Assembly (NCBI GenBank): GCA_029973955.1
Contig: JARKQJ010000135.1
Coordinates: forward strand, 23,487-87,486
Length of the DNA: 64,000 nt
Origin: Paludibaculum sp.
GTDB taxonomy: Bacteria > Acidobacteriota > Terriglobia > Bryobacterales > Bryobacteraceae
Reading direction: 5' to 3'
A program made the translations under genes and the position numbers. This document shows positions 1 through 9,142 of this stretch, piece after piece (the first letter of the stretch is position 1; each line of letters begins with the position of its first letter). The notes below the pieces were generated by a model that saw nothing but the letters and a program-made list of their open reading frames with translations, was not told the origin of the DNA and did not search any database.

Positions 1-183
1 GCGCTGGTGATGGGCGGGGCGGCGGGGAACCTCTATGACAGAGTGGTGTTCGGCAGCGTGACCGATTTTCTGGACTTCTACTGGGGCGCGCACCACTTCC
101 CGGTGTTCAACGTGGCGGACACGGCGATTTCGGTGGGCGCGGGTCTGCTGCTGGTGAATCTGTGGCTGGTGCGGCAGCGGTGA
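1..183 (+). CDS. lspA: Lipoprotein signal peptidase (signal peptidase II), C-terminal part, truncated by window start
   Basis: Frame 1 reads [60 protein letters not shown]; GGAxGNLxDR, VxDF and FNxAD are SPase II motifs. Confidence 0.93.
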   Translation, partial: ALVMGGAAGNLYDRVVFGSVTDFLDFYWGAHHFPVFNVADTAISVGAGLLLVNLWLVRQR

Positions 184-1020
184 TCAGACGCGGCAGAGAT
201 CCACGGCCTGTTTGAGGCTGACGAGGGGTTCGCGCTTGGGGATGAACTCGTGGGCCATGAAGCCGGTGAAGCCGGTGTCGGCGATGGCGCGGACGATGGC
301 GGGGTAGTAGAGCTCCTGGGTTTCGTCGATTTCATTGCGGCCGGGGTTGCCGCCGGTGTGATAGTGGCCGATCCAGGGGTGGTATTCGCGGATGGTGCGG
401 ATGACGTCGCCCTCCATGATCTGCATGTGGTAGATGTCGTAGAGCAATTTGATCATGGGGCTGTTGACGGCCTTCATCACCTGGACGCCCCAGGGGGTGC
501 GGTCGCACATATAGTCCTTGTGATTGACCTTGGAGTTGAGCAGCTCCATGACGACGAGGACGCCTGCATCTTCGGCGTATTTCCTGATGCGATTGAGGCC
601 GATGATGCAGTTTTCGGCGCCTTCCTGATCGCTCATGCCCTTGCGGTTGCCGGAGAAGACGATGATGGAGTGGGCCTTGGCGGCGGCCGCCTCGGCGACC
701 ATGGTTTTGAATTTCTCTTCGATGGCGGCGTGGTTTTCCTTGCGGTTGAGGCCATCGGGGATGGTGGTGGGACCGGGGACGATGGTGAGGGTGAGGCCGG
801 CGGCTTTGACGGCATCCCATTCGTTGCGGGCGACGAGGTCCATGGCCTGGATGCCCATGGCGGCGGAGGCGCGGGCGAGTTCGTCGATGGGGGTTTTGGA
901 ATAGCACCAGCGGCAGACGGACTGGCGGACGCGGCCGGCGGCTGGGGTAGGGGACTGGGCGGCGGCGTTGAGGGCGGAGATGCCGAGGCCGGCGGCGGGC
1001 AGGAAGCTGCGGCGGTTCAT
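184..1020 (-). CDS. Hydroxypyruvate isomerase-like TIM-barrel protein (sugar phosphate isomerase/epimerase family) with signal-like N-terminus
   Basis: MNRRSFLPAAGLGIS... start chosen inside the 316 aa ORF; VVMELLNSKVNHKDYM, LLYDIYHMQIMEGD, GHYHTGGNPGRNEID, typical of AP-endonuclease-2-like TIM barrels. Confidence 0.85.
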   Translation of the reverse strand: MNRRSFLPAAGLGISALNAAAQSPTPAAGRVRQSVCRWCYSKTPIDELARASAAMGIQAMDLVARNEWDAVKAAGLTLTIVPGPTTIPDGLNRKENHAAIEEKFKTMVAEAAAAKAHSIIVFSGNRKGMSDQEGAENCIIGLNRIRKYAEDAGVLVVMELLNSKVNHKDYMCDRTPWGVQVMKAVNSPMIKLLYDIYHMQIMEGDVIRTIREYHPWIGHYHTGGNPGRNEIDETQELYYPAIVRAIADTGFTGFMAHEFIPKREPLVSLKQAVDLCRV

Positions 1021-1093
1021 GGTGTACAGGGTATCAGAGAGCGGAATCGTACAGAGCGCGGCGCCGGGGCGGCGCGGATTACCATGAAGGCAT

Positions 1094-1996
1094 ATGAGCT
1101 TTTTCGTGGGCATTCCGGCGGTGGACCAGTTCAACGAATGGATGGTCCGCGGGCTGCACGCGACGATCTACCTGGCGGGCGCGGGGCTACTGACGTTCGC
1201 GCTGTCGAAGCTGTTCCGGCGGATCAGCCGGTTTTCGGCGGAGATCATCCGCGAGCGGGGCGGCGTGCCGGACGCGGAGCTGGAGAAGCAGACGACGACG
1301 ATCGCCGACATCGCGCGGCGGGTGCTGTTCATGCTGATCTGGCTGATGGCGGCGGTGCTGGCGATGAAGGAGTTCCAACTGGATGTGGGTCCGCTGCTGG
1401 CCGGCGCGGGCGTGGCGGGACTGGCGATCGGCTTCGCGGCGCAGAGCATCTTGAAGGATTGGATCAACGGCTTTTTCCTGCTGGCGGAAGGGCAGGTGCG
1501 GATCAGCGACGTGATCAAGATCGGCGACATTTCAGGCGTGGTGGAGCACCTGAGCCTGCGGACGACGGTGCTGCGGAGCTACGACGGCAATGTGCACGTC
1601 TTTTCGAACGGCACGATTCAGAACTTCACGAACATGACGCTGGGCTACTCCTTCGTGGTGGTGGACCTGGCGGTGGAATTCGAGGAAGATCCGCAGCGGC
1701 TGCTGGCGATTCTGAGGGAGTGTGCGATGGAGATGAGGGCCGAGGCGGAGTGGGCGGGCCGGATTCTGGCGGAGCTGGAAGTGGCAGGGGTGGATAAGTT
1801 CACCGAACAGGGGATTGCAGTGAAGGCGCGGATGAAGGTGAAGGCGGGCGAGCAGTGGGCGGTGGGCCGGGAGTTGAACCGGCGGGTGCTGGGTCTGTGC
1901 GCGGAGCGCGGTGTGACGATCGCCACGGCGCAGCGGCAGGTGCAGGTTTCCGAGAAAGGAGCGCAGAATGGTACCGATCCGGGAAGCAAATCTTAG
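1094..1996 (+). CDS. MscS-family mechanosensitive ion channel
   Basis: GLAIGFAAQSILKDWINGFFLLAEGQVRISDVIKIGDISGVVEHLSLRTTVLRSYDGNVHVFSNGTI is the MscS pore helix and beta domain. Confidence 0.92.
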   Translation: MSFFVGIPAVDQFNEWMVRGLHATIYLAGAGLLTFALSKLFRRISRFSAEIIRERGGVPDAELEKQTTTIADIARRVLFMLIWLMAAVLAMKEFQLDVGPLLAGAGVAGLAIGFAAQSILKDWINGFFLLAEGQVRISDVIKIGDISGVVEHLSLRTTVLRSYDGNVHVFSNGTIQNFTNMTLGYSFVVVDLAVEFEEDPQRLLAILRECAMEMRAEAEWAGRILAELEVAGVDKFTEQGIAVKARMKVKAGEQWAVGRELNRRVLGLCAERGVTIATAQRQVQVSEKGAQNGTDPGSKS

Positions 1997-2489
1997 CGGG
2001 CTGGAGTGGCGGCAAACGAGCGCGTTTCAGCGCCACTACGAGCTGAAGAGCGGCGACTCCGTGCTGGCCGAGCTGACGTTTCTGAAGACCTTTGGGACGC
2101 TGGCGCGGATGGCGACGCTGAGCGGCAACTGGACGTTCAAGCGGACGGGTTATCTTTCGCCCGTGGTGACGGCGCGAGTTGAGAACGGCGAGGCGGAGCT
2201 GGCGACGTACCACCCGCATTTCATGGGACGGAAGGGAGCGCTGACGCTGGCGGGCGGCGAGGGGCTGAGCTTCGGCGCGGCGAACTTCTGGGCCAGCGAG
2301 TGGGTGTTGAGCGACGGAGAAGGCCGGGCGCTGCTGCGGATGCACAACCGGGGGGTGCTGCATCATGGAGCGGTGCTGGAGTTCACGCCGGAGGGCCGGC
2401 AGAGGCAGGACGCGGCGATGCTGGCGGGGCTTTGCTGGTATGTGATCGTACTGCACATCGAGGATTCGACAGTGGCGGCGAGCGTTTAG
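1968..2489 (+). CDS. Hypothetical protein
   Basis: 173 aa ORF overlapping the mscS 3' end by 29 nt and followed almost directly by the next gene. Confidence 0.6.
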   Translation: MVPIREANLSGLEWRQTSAFQRHYELKSGDSVLAELTFLKTFGTLARMATLSGNWTFKRTGYLSPVVTARVENGEAELATYHPHFMGRKGALTLAGGEGLSFGAANFWASEWVLSDGEGRALLRMHNRGVLHHGAVLEFTPEGRQRQDAAMLAGLCWYVIVLHIEDSTVAASV

Positions 2490-2490
2490 C

Positions 2491-3735
2491 GTGAGGCGGG
2501 TTCTATACACGGCGGCGCACGGGGGCTTCGGCGGGCAGGCGATTCCGCTGGGGGGCGGAGCGGCGGTGTCGGAGATGCTGGCGCGGGAGTGGGGGCGGAC
2601 GCGGCCGTTCGAGTTGAAGGTGCTGGGGCCGGCGATTCTGGGGGCGAACGCGCCGTCGGGGCAGGATCTGGTGGAGTTCGACGAGCGGCAGTATGCGCGG
2701 TTCTGCCTGGAGTTCCGCGAGGCCGCGACGCGGGCGGTGCTGGAGGAGGAACCGAAAGAGGCCGCGGTGCTGGTGAACGACATCAGCGAGGGGCCGGATT
2801 TCGGGCGGATGGAGGATGCCGGGTTCCGGATCGTGACGGTGTACCACGTGGACGTGGTCGCCTATATTGCGGCGATCTACCTGCGCGGCAAGGTGGCGCC
2901 GAGCGTGTTGACGCGGGTGTGGGAAGGGATGCGGGGGCTGAAGCTGGATGGGCTGGCGCCGGAGATTCTGAAGCTGATCTTTGCGCAGCAGCGGGCGAGT
3001 CTGGAACATTCGGCGGCGGTGGTGGTGCCCTCATCGGGGATGAAGGAGGTGCTGCTGGATTGCTATCCGGCGACGCCGGCGGAGCGGATTCAGGTGCTGC
3101 CGTGGGGGGCTCCGGAACCGGCGAGCGGGGGCGATGCGGAGGAGCTGCGGCGGGAGTTCGGGGTGCCGCGGGAGGCTCGGGTGCTGCTGTGCCTGAGCCG
3201 GATTTCGCCGGAGAAGGGACAGGACACGCTGCTGGAAGCGCTGCTCGACTGGGAGCGCGAGGGCGGACCGGCGGACGGGCCGGTATGGTTGTTTGTGTGC
3301 GGCGCGCCGGCGTTCATGCAAGGCGAGCGGCACATGGCGAGACTGCGGGCGCTGGCGGCGCGATTGAAGCGGGTAAAGGTGGTGTTTCCGGGCTACGCGA
3401 GCGGGGCGAGAAAGCAGGCGTTTTTCCAACTGGCGGATCTGTATGTGTTTCCGTCGCGGCACGAGAGCTACGGGTTGACGCTGATGGAGGCGCTGTCGGC
3501 GGGCGTGCCGGCGTTGTGTCTGGAGCACCAGGGATCGAAGGAGATCATGACGCCGGAGGTGGGGGTGATGGTGGCGGCGGGCGAGGCGCGGCGCGGTCTG
3601 CGGGCGGCGATTCAGCGGCTGTTGGGAGAGGGGGCCGAGGCGCGCGAGCGGCGGCGGGCGGCGGCGAAGGCGCATGCGGCGGGGCGGCCGTTCGGGGCGG
3701 CGGCGGCCCGGCTGGCGGAGCTACTACAGGGCTAG
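2491..3735 (+). CDS. Glycosyltransferase family 4 (GT-B, glycogen-synthase-like)
   Basis: GTG start; LCLSRISPEKGQDTLLEALL, VFPSRHESYGLTLMEALSAGVPALCLEHQGSKEIM. Confidence 0.85.
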   Translation: MRRVLYTAAHGGFGGQAIPLGGGAAVSEMLAREWGRTRPFELKVLGPAILGANAPSGQDLVEFDERQYARFCLEFREAATRAVLEEEPKEAAVLVNDISEGPDFGRMEDAGFRIVTVYHVDVVAYIAAIYLRGKVAPSVLTRVWEGMRGLKLDGLAPEILKLIFAQQRASLEHSAAVVVPSSGMKEVLLDCYPATPAERIQVLPWGAPEPASGGDAEELRREFGVPREARVLLCLSRISPEKGQDTLLEALLDWEREGGPADGPVWLFVCGAPAFMQGERHMARLRALAARLKRVKVVFPGYASGARKQAFFQLADLYVFPSRHESYGLTLMEALSAGVPALCLEHQGSKEIMTPEVGVMVAAGEARRGLRAAIQRLLGEGAEARERRRAAAKAHAAGRPFGAAAARLAELLQG

Positions 3736-4791
3736 CTAGTGGAGGACGGAGGTGCGCGTGAGCGCGCCGGTGATGGCCGGCAGGGGTAGCACCTGTTGGG
3801 CGGCGCCGAGGCGGATGGCCTCGCGGGGCATACCGAAGACGACGCAGCTATCCTCATCCTGGGCGATGGTGTGAGCGCCGGCGCGGCGCAGGGCGAGCAT
3901 GCCTTCGGCGCCGTCGCTGCCCATGCCGGTGAGCAGGACGCCGCAGGCCTGAGGGCCGGCGCTGAGGGCGACGGATTGGAACATGACGTCGACCGAGGGG
4001 CGCTGGTAGCAGACCTTGGGGCCGTCGTCGAGGCGCAGGCGCCAGAGTCCGGAAGCGGAGCGCTCGACGACGAGGTGGTGGTTACCGGGGGCGACGTAGG
4101 CGCGGCCGTGGGCGAGGGTTTCGCCGCCCTGGGCTTCGAGCACTTGCAGGGCGCAGATCTGGTTGAGGCGCTGGGCGAAGGCGGCGGAGAAGCCGGCGGG
4201 GATGTGTTGAGTGATGACGATGGGCGGCATGTCGGCGGGCAGGCCGCGCAGGACCTGTTCGATGGCTTGGGTGCCGCCGGTGGAGGCGCCGATGGCGAGG
4301 AGGAGTTCGGCGCGGCGCTGGGTGCGGGCGCTGGGGGTGGCGGAGGTCTGGGTTTCAGCAGGGTCGGCCTGGCGCTGGCGCAGGCGCGCCTGCGAGGCGG
4401 CGCGGATGCGGCGCGGCAGATCTTCCTTGAGATCGCCGACGGAATAGGGGCCGCCGGGTTTGGCGAGGACGTCGACGGCGCCGCGGTTCATGGCCTCCAG
4501 GGCGGCGCGGGTGGAGCTTTGGGTGAGGGAGCTGATGACGATGACCGGCAGCGGGTAGTGGCGCATGAGACGGTCGAGGAAGGTGAGGCCGTCCATGCGC
4601 GGCATTTCGATGTCGAGCGTGAGGACATCGGGCCGCAGGGCGATGATCTTGTCGCGGGCGACGTAGGGATCCGGCGCCGTGCCGACGACCTCTATATCGG
4701 GCTGTGCGGCAAGAATGTCGCTGATGACTTTGCGGACGATGGCGGAGTCGTCGACCACCAGGACCCTGGTGCGAGGCAGGCCGGCAGTCAT
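3736..4791 (-). CDS. cheB: Protein-glutamate methylesterase/glutaminase CheB
   Basis: Receiver domain (VVDDSAIVRKV, LTLDIEMPRMDGLTFL) plus methylesterase motifs GASTGGTQAI, TQHIPAGFS, GMGSDGAEGM. Confidence 0.97.
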   Translation of the reverse strand: MTAGLPRTRVLVVDDSAIVRKVISDILAAQPDIEVVGTAPDPYVARDKIIALRPDVLTLDIEMPRMDGLTFLDRLMRHYPLPVIVISSLTQSSTRAALEAMNRGAVDVLAKPGGPYSVGDLKEDLPRRIRAASQARLRQRQADPAETQTSATPSARTQRRAELLLAIGASTGGTQAIEQVLRGLPADMPPIVITQHIPAGFSAAFAQRLNQICALQVLEAQGGETLAHGRAYVAPGNHHLVVERSASGLWRLRLDDGPKVCYQRPSVDVMFQSVALSAGPQACGVLLTGMGSDGAEGMLALRRAGAHTIAQDEDSCVVFGMPREAIRLGAAQQVLPLPAITGALTRTSVLH

Positions 4792-5261
4792 AGGCCCTCC
4801 TGGAGTTCAGTCCCGGTGATGCGGGCGTAGAGGTCCATGCGGCCGTGTTCGAGCGGAAAACTGAGCCAGGGGCCGGGGGGCGCGGGGCCGGCGGCGCCGA
4901 AGACGGGCTGTTCGATGTGCAGCCGTCCGTCGGGCTGGATGCGGCTGAGGGTGGAGCCGCAGAGAACGTTGGCGAGTTCCACGACCATGCTGTGCTGTTC
5001 GGATTCGCCGGTGAACTCCTCTTCGAGGCCGAGGAAGGCCGCGGCCAGTGAGCGGGGGCAGCCGCCGGAGAGAGCGACGCGCAGTTCGCCGCAGGCGCTG
5101 CCGCTAAAGACGGCACGGGCCTGGCTGGCGGGTGCGGGAGGGGAGCCGTCCAGCGTGGGCTCGCCGGTGGGGAGTTCGAAGAACATGGTTTCGAGAACCT
5201 CGAGCGCGGCCTGGGTGCAGGCGGCCTTGAGGGTGCCGTGGCTGAGATCGATGGCACTCAC
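4788..5261 (-). CDS. CheX-like chemotaxis phosphatase
   Basis: GTG start with GTGA overlap with cheY; VVELANVLCGSTLS contains an ExxN-type phosphatase motif; ATGA overlap with cheB. Confidence 0.75.
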   Translation of the reverse strand: MSAIDLSHGTLKAACTQAALEVLETMFFELPTGEPTLDGSPPAPASQARAVFSGSACGELRVALSGGCPRSLAAAFLGLEEEFTGESEQHSMVVELANVLCGSTLSRIQPDGRLHIEQPVFGAAGPAPPGPWLSFPLEHGRMDLYARITGTELQEGL

Positions 5262-5704
5262 AGCGAGGCTCCTTTTTTCTGGCCGGTTTCCGGGCCGGTT
5301 TCCGGGCATTCTTCCGGGCCCCAGTCCGGCAGGAGCTGGCAGAGCACTTCGGCCAGGCGTTCCGGGGGGAAGGGTTTGCGGACGTAGTCGCTGGCGCCGA
5401 GCCGCAGGAGCGCGCCGACGCGCTGCTCGGTGGAGTCGGTAGAAACGACGACGACGGGGATGGCGGCGAGGGCGGGGTCGCGCTTGAGTTCTCTGAGGAA
5501 GTCCTCGCCGTCGAGCACCGGCATGTTGATGTCGGTGAGGATGAGGTCGACGCCGGTGGTGCCGGAGCGCAGGTGGGCGAGCGCCTCCGCGCCGTTGGAG
5601 GCTTCGAGGAAGCCTGAGGCGGGCAGGCCGGTGACAAGGATGGTGCGTCGCACGAAGGCGCGCATCACGGGAGAATCGTCGACGATCATGAGTCGCTTGG
5701 TCAT
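5258..5704 (-). CDS. cheY: Response regulator receiver protein, CheY-like
   Basis: MIVDDSPVMRAFV, DLILTDINMPVLDGEDFL, VVVSTDS, GASDYVRKPF. Confidence 0.92.
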   Translation of the reverse strand: MTKRLMIVDDSPVMRAFVRRTILVTGLPASGFLEASNGAEALAHLRSGTTGVDLILTDINMPVLDGEDFLRELKRDPALAAIPVVVVSTDSTEQRVGALLRLGASDYVRKPFPPERLAEVLCQLLPDWGPEECPETGPETGQKKGASL

Positions 5705-6258
5705 ACTCCTCCTGCAACTCCTACAATTGGTCCGCCGGCGGCGGCGGGCATCCTCGCGAGGCGGGCGGCGCCGGCCAGTTCGCGCTCCGTCTGTCCGGCG
5801 GCGCGAATGAACATGCGGCCGCTCTGCAATTCGAGGCGCACGGTGCGGCTGACGTTTCCGCCGACGTCTTCCCCGTGCACCATGACGCCCGCTTTCCAGA
5901 GGATTTTCTTGAGCGCGGCGTAGTTGCGCTTGCCGATGCTGAACAGTCCGTTGTCTTCGACCACGGCCGCGCCGCCGGCCAGGCGGACGATGAGGCGGCG
6001 CTTCTCGGCGCCCATCTGGTAGGCCTCGCGGAAGAGCCGGGGCGTGCCGGTATCGGCGTAGCGGTAGGGATGGTCCTGGCCCTGGCCGCGGAGGTCCACC
6101 GAGCTATCGGGGAGCATGAAGTGGAGCAGGCCGCCGACGCGCGCCGCCGGGTCCCAGACGACGACGGCGATGCAGGAACCGAGCGCATAGGTGACGAGTT
6201 CGGCGTCCGGCTCGGCCGAGACGAGACAATCGCCCACGCCCACGACGAGGTTTCTCAA
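5701..6258 (-). CDS. cheD: Chemoreceptor glutamine deamidase CheD
   Basis: LVTYALGSCIAVVVWD...GGLLHFMLPDS with the CheD catalytic Cys/His context; TTG start at 6258 preceded by AGGAGGA. Confidence 0.9.
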   Translation of the reverse strand: MRNLVVGVGDCLVSAEPDAELVTYALGSCIAVVVWDPAARVGGLLHFMLPDSSVDLRGQGQDHPYRYADTGTPRLFREAYQMGAEKRRLIVRLAGGAAVVEDNGLFSIGKRNYAALKKILWKAGVMVHGEDVGGNVSRTVRLELQSGRMFIRAAGQTERELAGAARLARMPAAAGGPIVGVAGGV

Positions 6259-6292
6259 GGCTTCCTCCTCATGTCGTTGTCTCCCGATCTCG

Positions 6293-7141
6293 TCAGCGCT
6301 CGCCACGCAGGGGCGGCTTGCGGTAGACCGCGGGCCTGACGAATTCGAGGTCATGGCGCACGCCCATCAGGCCTTCGGAATGGCCGATGAGCAGCCACCC
6401 GCCGGGTTCCAGTCTGTCGGTGAAGCGGCGGATGAGCTGTTCCTGGGTTGCCTTGTCGAAGTAGATCATGACATTGCGGCAGAAGATGACGTGCGACTTC
6501 GGAACGCGCGAAAGATCTTCCATGAGATTGATGCGGTCGAAGGCGATGCGCTGGCGCCACTCGGGGCGCACGCGGATGAGGCCTTCCTGCGCTCCGCGGC
6601 CGCGCTGGAAGTAGAGCTTGGGCCAGGAGGGCGGCATTTCCTTGATGCGGTCGAGCGGGTAGACGCCGCCGCGGGCGGCGTCGAGGGCGCGGGTGGAGAT
6701 GTCGGTGGCGAGGAGGTTCAAGCGCGAGACGCCGCGTTCGCCGAGGTGATCCGCGATGGTGAAGAGGATGCTGTAGGGCTCTTCGCCGGTGGAGCAGCCG
6801 GCGCTCCAGAGCTGGAACCGGGCGTGGTTTTCGAGGCTGGGCAGGATGAGGCCGCGGAGGATCTCGAAGTGCTGGGGTTCGCGCAGGAAGCTGGTGAAGT
6901 TGGTGGTGAGGGCGTCGATGAGGCAGGCCAGTTCGCGGCCGGTGCGGTCCTCCTCGACGGTGCGCAGGTACTGGGGGATGTCGGCGAGGCCGAGGTCGCG
7001 AACGCGCTTGCTGAGTCGCGCGCTCACCAGCGCCTCTTTACCGCTGCGGAGGTCCAGGCCGAAGACGGAGTGCGCGAGTTTGCGCACTCTGTCGAAGTCG
7101 GCGGCCCGGATGGGCAAAGCGGCGATGGCCTGATCGTACAT
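6293..7141 (-). CDS. cheR: Chemotaxis methyltransferase CheR
   Basis: LWSAGCSTGEEPYSI, ATDIS, VIFCRNVMIYFD, LLIGHSE. Confidence 0.96.
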   Translation of the reverse strand: MYDQAIAALPIRAADFDRVRKLAHSVFGLDLRSGKEALVSARLSKRVRDLGLADIPQYLRTVEEDRTGRELACLIDALTTNFTSFLREPQHFEILRGLILPSLENHARFQLWSAGCSTGEEPYSILFTIADHLGERGVSRLNLLATDISTRALDAARGGVYPLDRIKEMPPSWPKLYFQRGRGAQEGLIRVRPEWRQRIAFDRINLMEDLSRVPKSHVIFCRNVMIYFDKATQEQLIRRFTDRLEPGGWLLIGHSEGLMGVRHDLEFVRPAVYRKPPLRGER

Positions 7142-7152
7142 GGTGGTGGGTC

Positions 7153-9093
7153 CTATCCGCGGCGGGCCGCGCCGGTGTCGCCGGCGAGCGTGGCGACGTC
7201 AAGAATGAGGCCGACGCGGCCATCGCCGAGGATGGCGCCGCCGGCCACGCCGCGCACGTCGCGGAAGACCGGGCCGAGGCTCTTGATCACGACTTCCTGC
7301 TTGCCGGCCAGTTCGTCGGCCAGGAGGCAGAAGGTGCGCGTGTCGCTCTCGCCGACGATCATGACGCCCTCTTCGGCGGGCCTGTCGGCGGCTTGGGTAT
7401 GGGTAGAGGAGATGCCGAGGCGGCCGGCCAGGCGGATGACCGGGAGCAGCCGGTCGCGCACCATGACCATCTCGCCCTTGCCCTCGACAGTGAAGACGCT
7501 GCCGACGGCGGGCTTGAACATCTCGCGCACGGCGAAGATGGGGATGATGTAGCGTTCGCCGCCAACCAGCACGACGAGGCCGTCGATGATGGCGAGCGTG
7601 AGCGGCAGCTTCAGGGTGAACGTGGTGCCTTCGCCGGGGCGCGAGGTGATCTCGATGCGGCCGCGGAGCTTGCTGATGTGCTTGCGGACCACGTCCATGC
7701 CCACGCCGCGGCCGCTGACGTCGCTGACCTTGTCGGCGGTGGAGAAGCCGGGCTCGAAGATGAGCTGGAAGACTTCACTGTCGCTGAGCGAGGCGTCGGG
7801 TGAGACGAGGCCGCGCTCGACGGCCTTGCGGAGGATCTTTACGCGGTCGAGGCCGCGGCCGTCGTCGCTGATTTCGACAACGATGAGCCCGGCCTGGTGG
7901 TGGGCGCGCAGGCGCACGCGGCCGGCGGGCGGCTTGCCCGCGGCGGTGCGCTCGGCGACGGACTCGATGCCGTGGTCCATGGAGTTGCGCAGCATGTGGA
8001 CCATGGGGTCGGCCAGCTCTTCGACGATGGTGCGATCGAGCTCGACCTCTTCCCCGAACAGTTCCAGTTCGGCCTGTTTGCCGGACTTTTTGGCGAGGTC
8101 GCGCACGAGGCGGGTCATGCGGCGGAAGAGCTGCCCGATGGGGACCATGCGCATGGCCATGGCCGTCTTCTGCACTTCGCCGGTGACGCGCGTGAGGTGG
8201 GTGATGTCGCGCTGCAGCTTCGGACTGCGCACGGCGGAGAGGTCGGAGTTGTGGCGCAGCATGGATTGGGCGATGACGAGTTCGCCGACCATGTCCACGA
8301 GGAACTCGAGCTTGGCGGTATCCACCTTGACGAGGCTGGCTTCGTTCCTGGCAGAGCCGGGCTCATTCCTGGCCGAGCCGGGCTCGGGAGTGCGGGCCGA
8401 GGCCGGCTGGGCCTCGGCCGGCTGGGCCTCGGCGGGCTGGGAGGAGTCGTCCGTTGGGACCGCGGCCGGAGCGGCAGGGTCGGTTTGGCCCGTGGACGCT
8501 GAGCGGACGCGCTCGATGAGCGAGTCGGGCGGGGGGGGCGCGGCAGGCGACTTGCCCTGCTGCGCAGCCTCGATGACGTTCAGCCAGGAGGCGAGATAGT
8601 CGCCGGACTGGAGAATGACGTCCACCTGGGCGCCGGAGATTTCGAGCTGGCCGTTGCGGGCGAGGTCGAGCAGAGTTTCCACCTCGTGGGAGACCCGCTG
8701 GATGATCTCGTAGTCGAGGAAGCCGGCGAGGCCCTTGATGGTGTGAAAACTGCGGAAGGCGCTGTGGAGCGTTTCGGCGGTGTGGGAGCCCTGCTCGATC
8801 TCGAGCAGGCGCGCTTCGATGTTGGCCAGGTGCTCACGGGCCTCCACGAGGAAGTCTCCCACGAGCTGGGGATCCTGGTTGAGGAAGTTGGCCGATTCCG
8901 GGGCGGCCGTTTCGGGGCCCGCCGCGGGTTCGTCGAAGCTCTCCGCCAAGGCTCGGAGGCCGGCTTCCACCGATGCCTGCGGGGCTTCGATGGCCTCGGG
9001 GGCCTCGGGCTCCATCATCTCGACCGGCTGCGACGTGCCGGGCTTGGCCGTGACGGGTTCACCGTTTGCGGCCGAACGTCTGCCCTTCGCCAT
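7153..9093 (-). CDS. cheA: Chemotaxis histidine kinase CheA (Hpt-P3-HATPase-CheW)
   Basis: Hpt AFRSFHTIKGLAGFL; HMLRNSMDHGIE; ISDDGRGLD; DVSGRGVGMDVV; C-terminal CheW-like regulatory domain. Confidence 0.96.
   Translation of the reverse strand: MAKGRRSAANGEPVTAKPGTSQPVEMMEPEAPEAIEAPQASVEAGLRALAESFDEPAAGPETAAPESANFLNQDPQLVGDFLVEAREHLANIEARLLEIEQGSHTAETLHSAFRSFHTIKGLAGFLDYEIIQRVSHEVETLLDLARNGQLEISGAQVDVILQSGDYLASWLNVIEAAQQGKSPAAPPPPDSLIERVRSASTGQTDPAAPAAVPTDDSSQPAEAQPAEAQPASARTPEPGSARNEPGSARNEASLVKVDTAKLEFLVDMVGELVIAQSMLRHNSDLSAVRSPKLQRDITHLTRVTGEVQKTAMAMRMVPIGQLFRRMTRLVRDLAKKSGKQAELELFGEEVELDRTIVEELADPMVHMLRNSMDHGIESVAERTAAGKPPAGRVRLRAHHQAGLIVVEISDDGRGLDRVKILRKAVERGLVSPDASLSDSEVFQLIFEPGFSTADKVSDVSGRGVGMDVVRKHISKLRGRIEITSRPGEGTTFTLKLPLTLAIIDGLVVLVGGERYIIPIFAVREMFKPAVGSVFTVEGKGEMVMVRDRLLPVIRLAGRLGISSTHTQAADRPAEEGVMIVGESDTRTFCLLADELAGKQEVVIKSLGPVFRDVRGVAGGAILGDGRVGLILDVATLAGDTGAARRG
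8344..8442 (-). repeat. Short in-frame tandem repeats in the cheA interdomain linker
   Basis: 21-bp pair (EPGSARN EPGSARN) and 15-bp repeats (PAEAQ PAEAQ PA) by direct reading. Confidence 0.85.
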
Positions 9094-9142
9094 ATCGTTC
9101 TACTCCGTCAGAGGATGCATGCGGGTGTGAGGCCGTTAGCGG

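Noticed and set aside
250-1797. 515 aa plus-strand ORF overlapping the isomerase and mscS genes
   Set aside because: Low-complexity GAG/DGG composition; antisense to or out of frame with well-supported genes; a high-GC artefact.
5281-5330. ccgggccggttt repeats at the cheY 3' end
   Set aside because: Two short copies encoding PETGPETG; too small to distinguish from ordinary low complexity.
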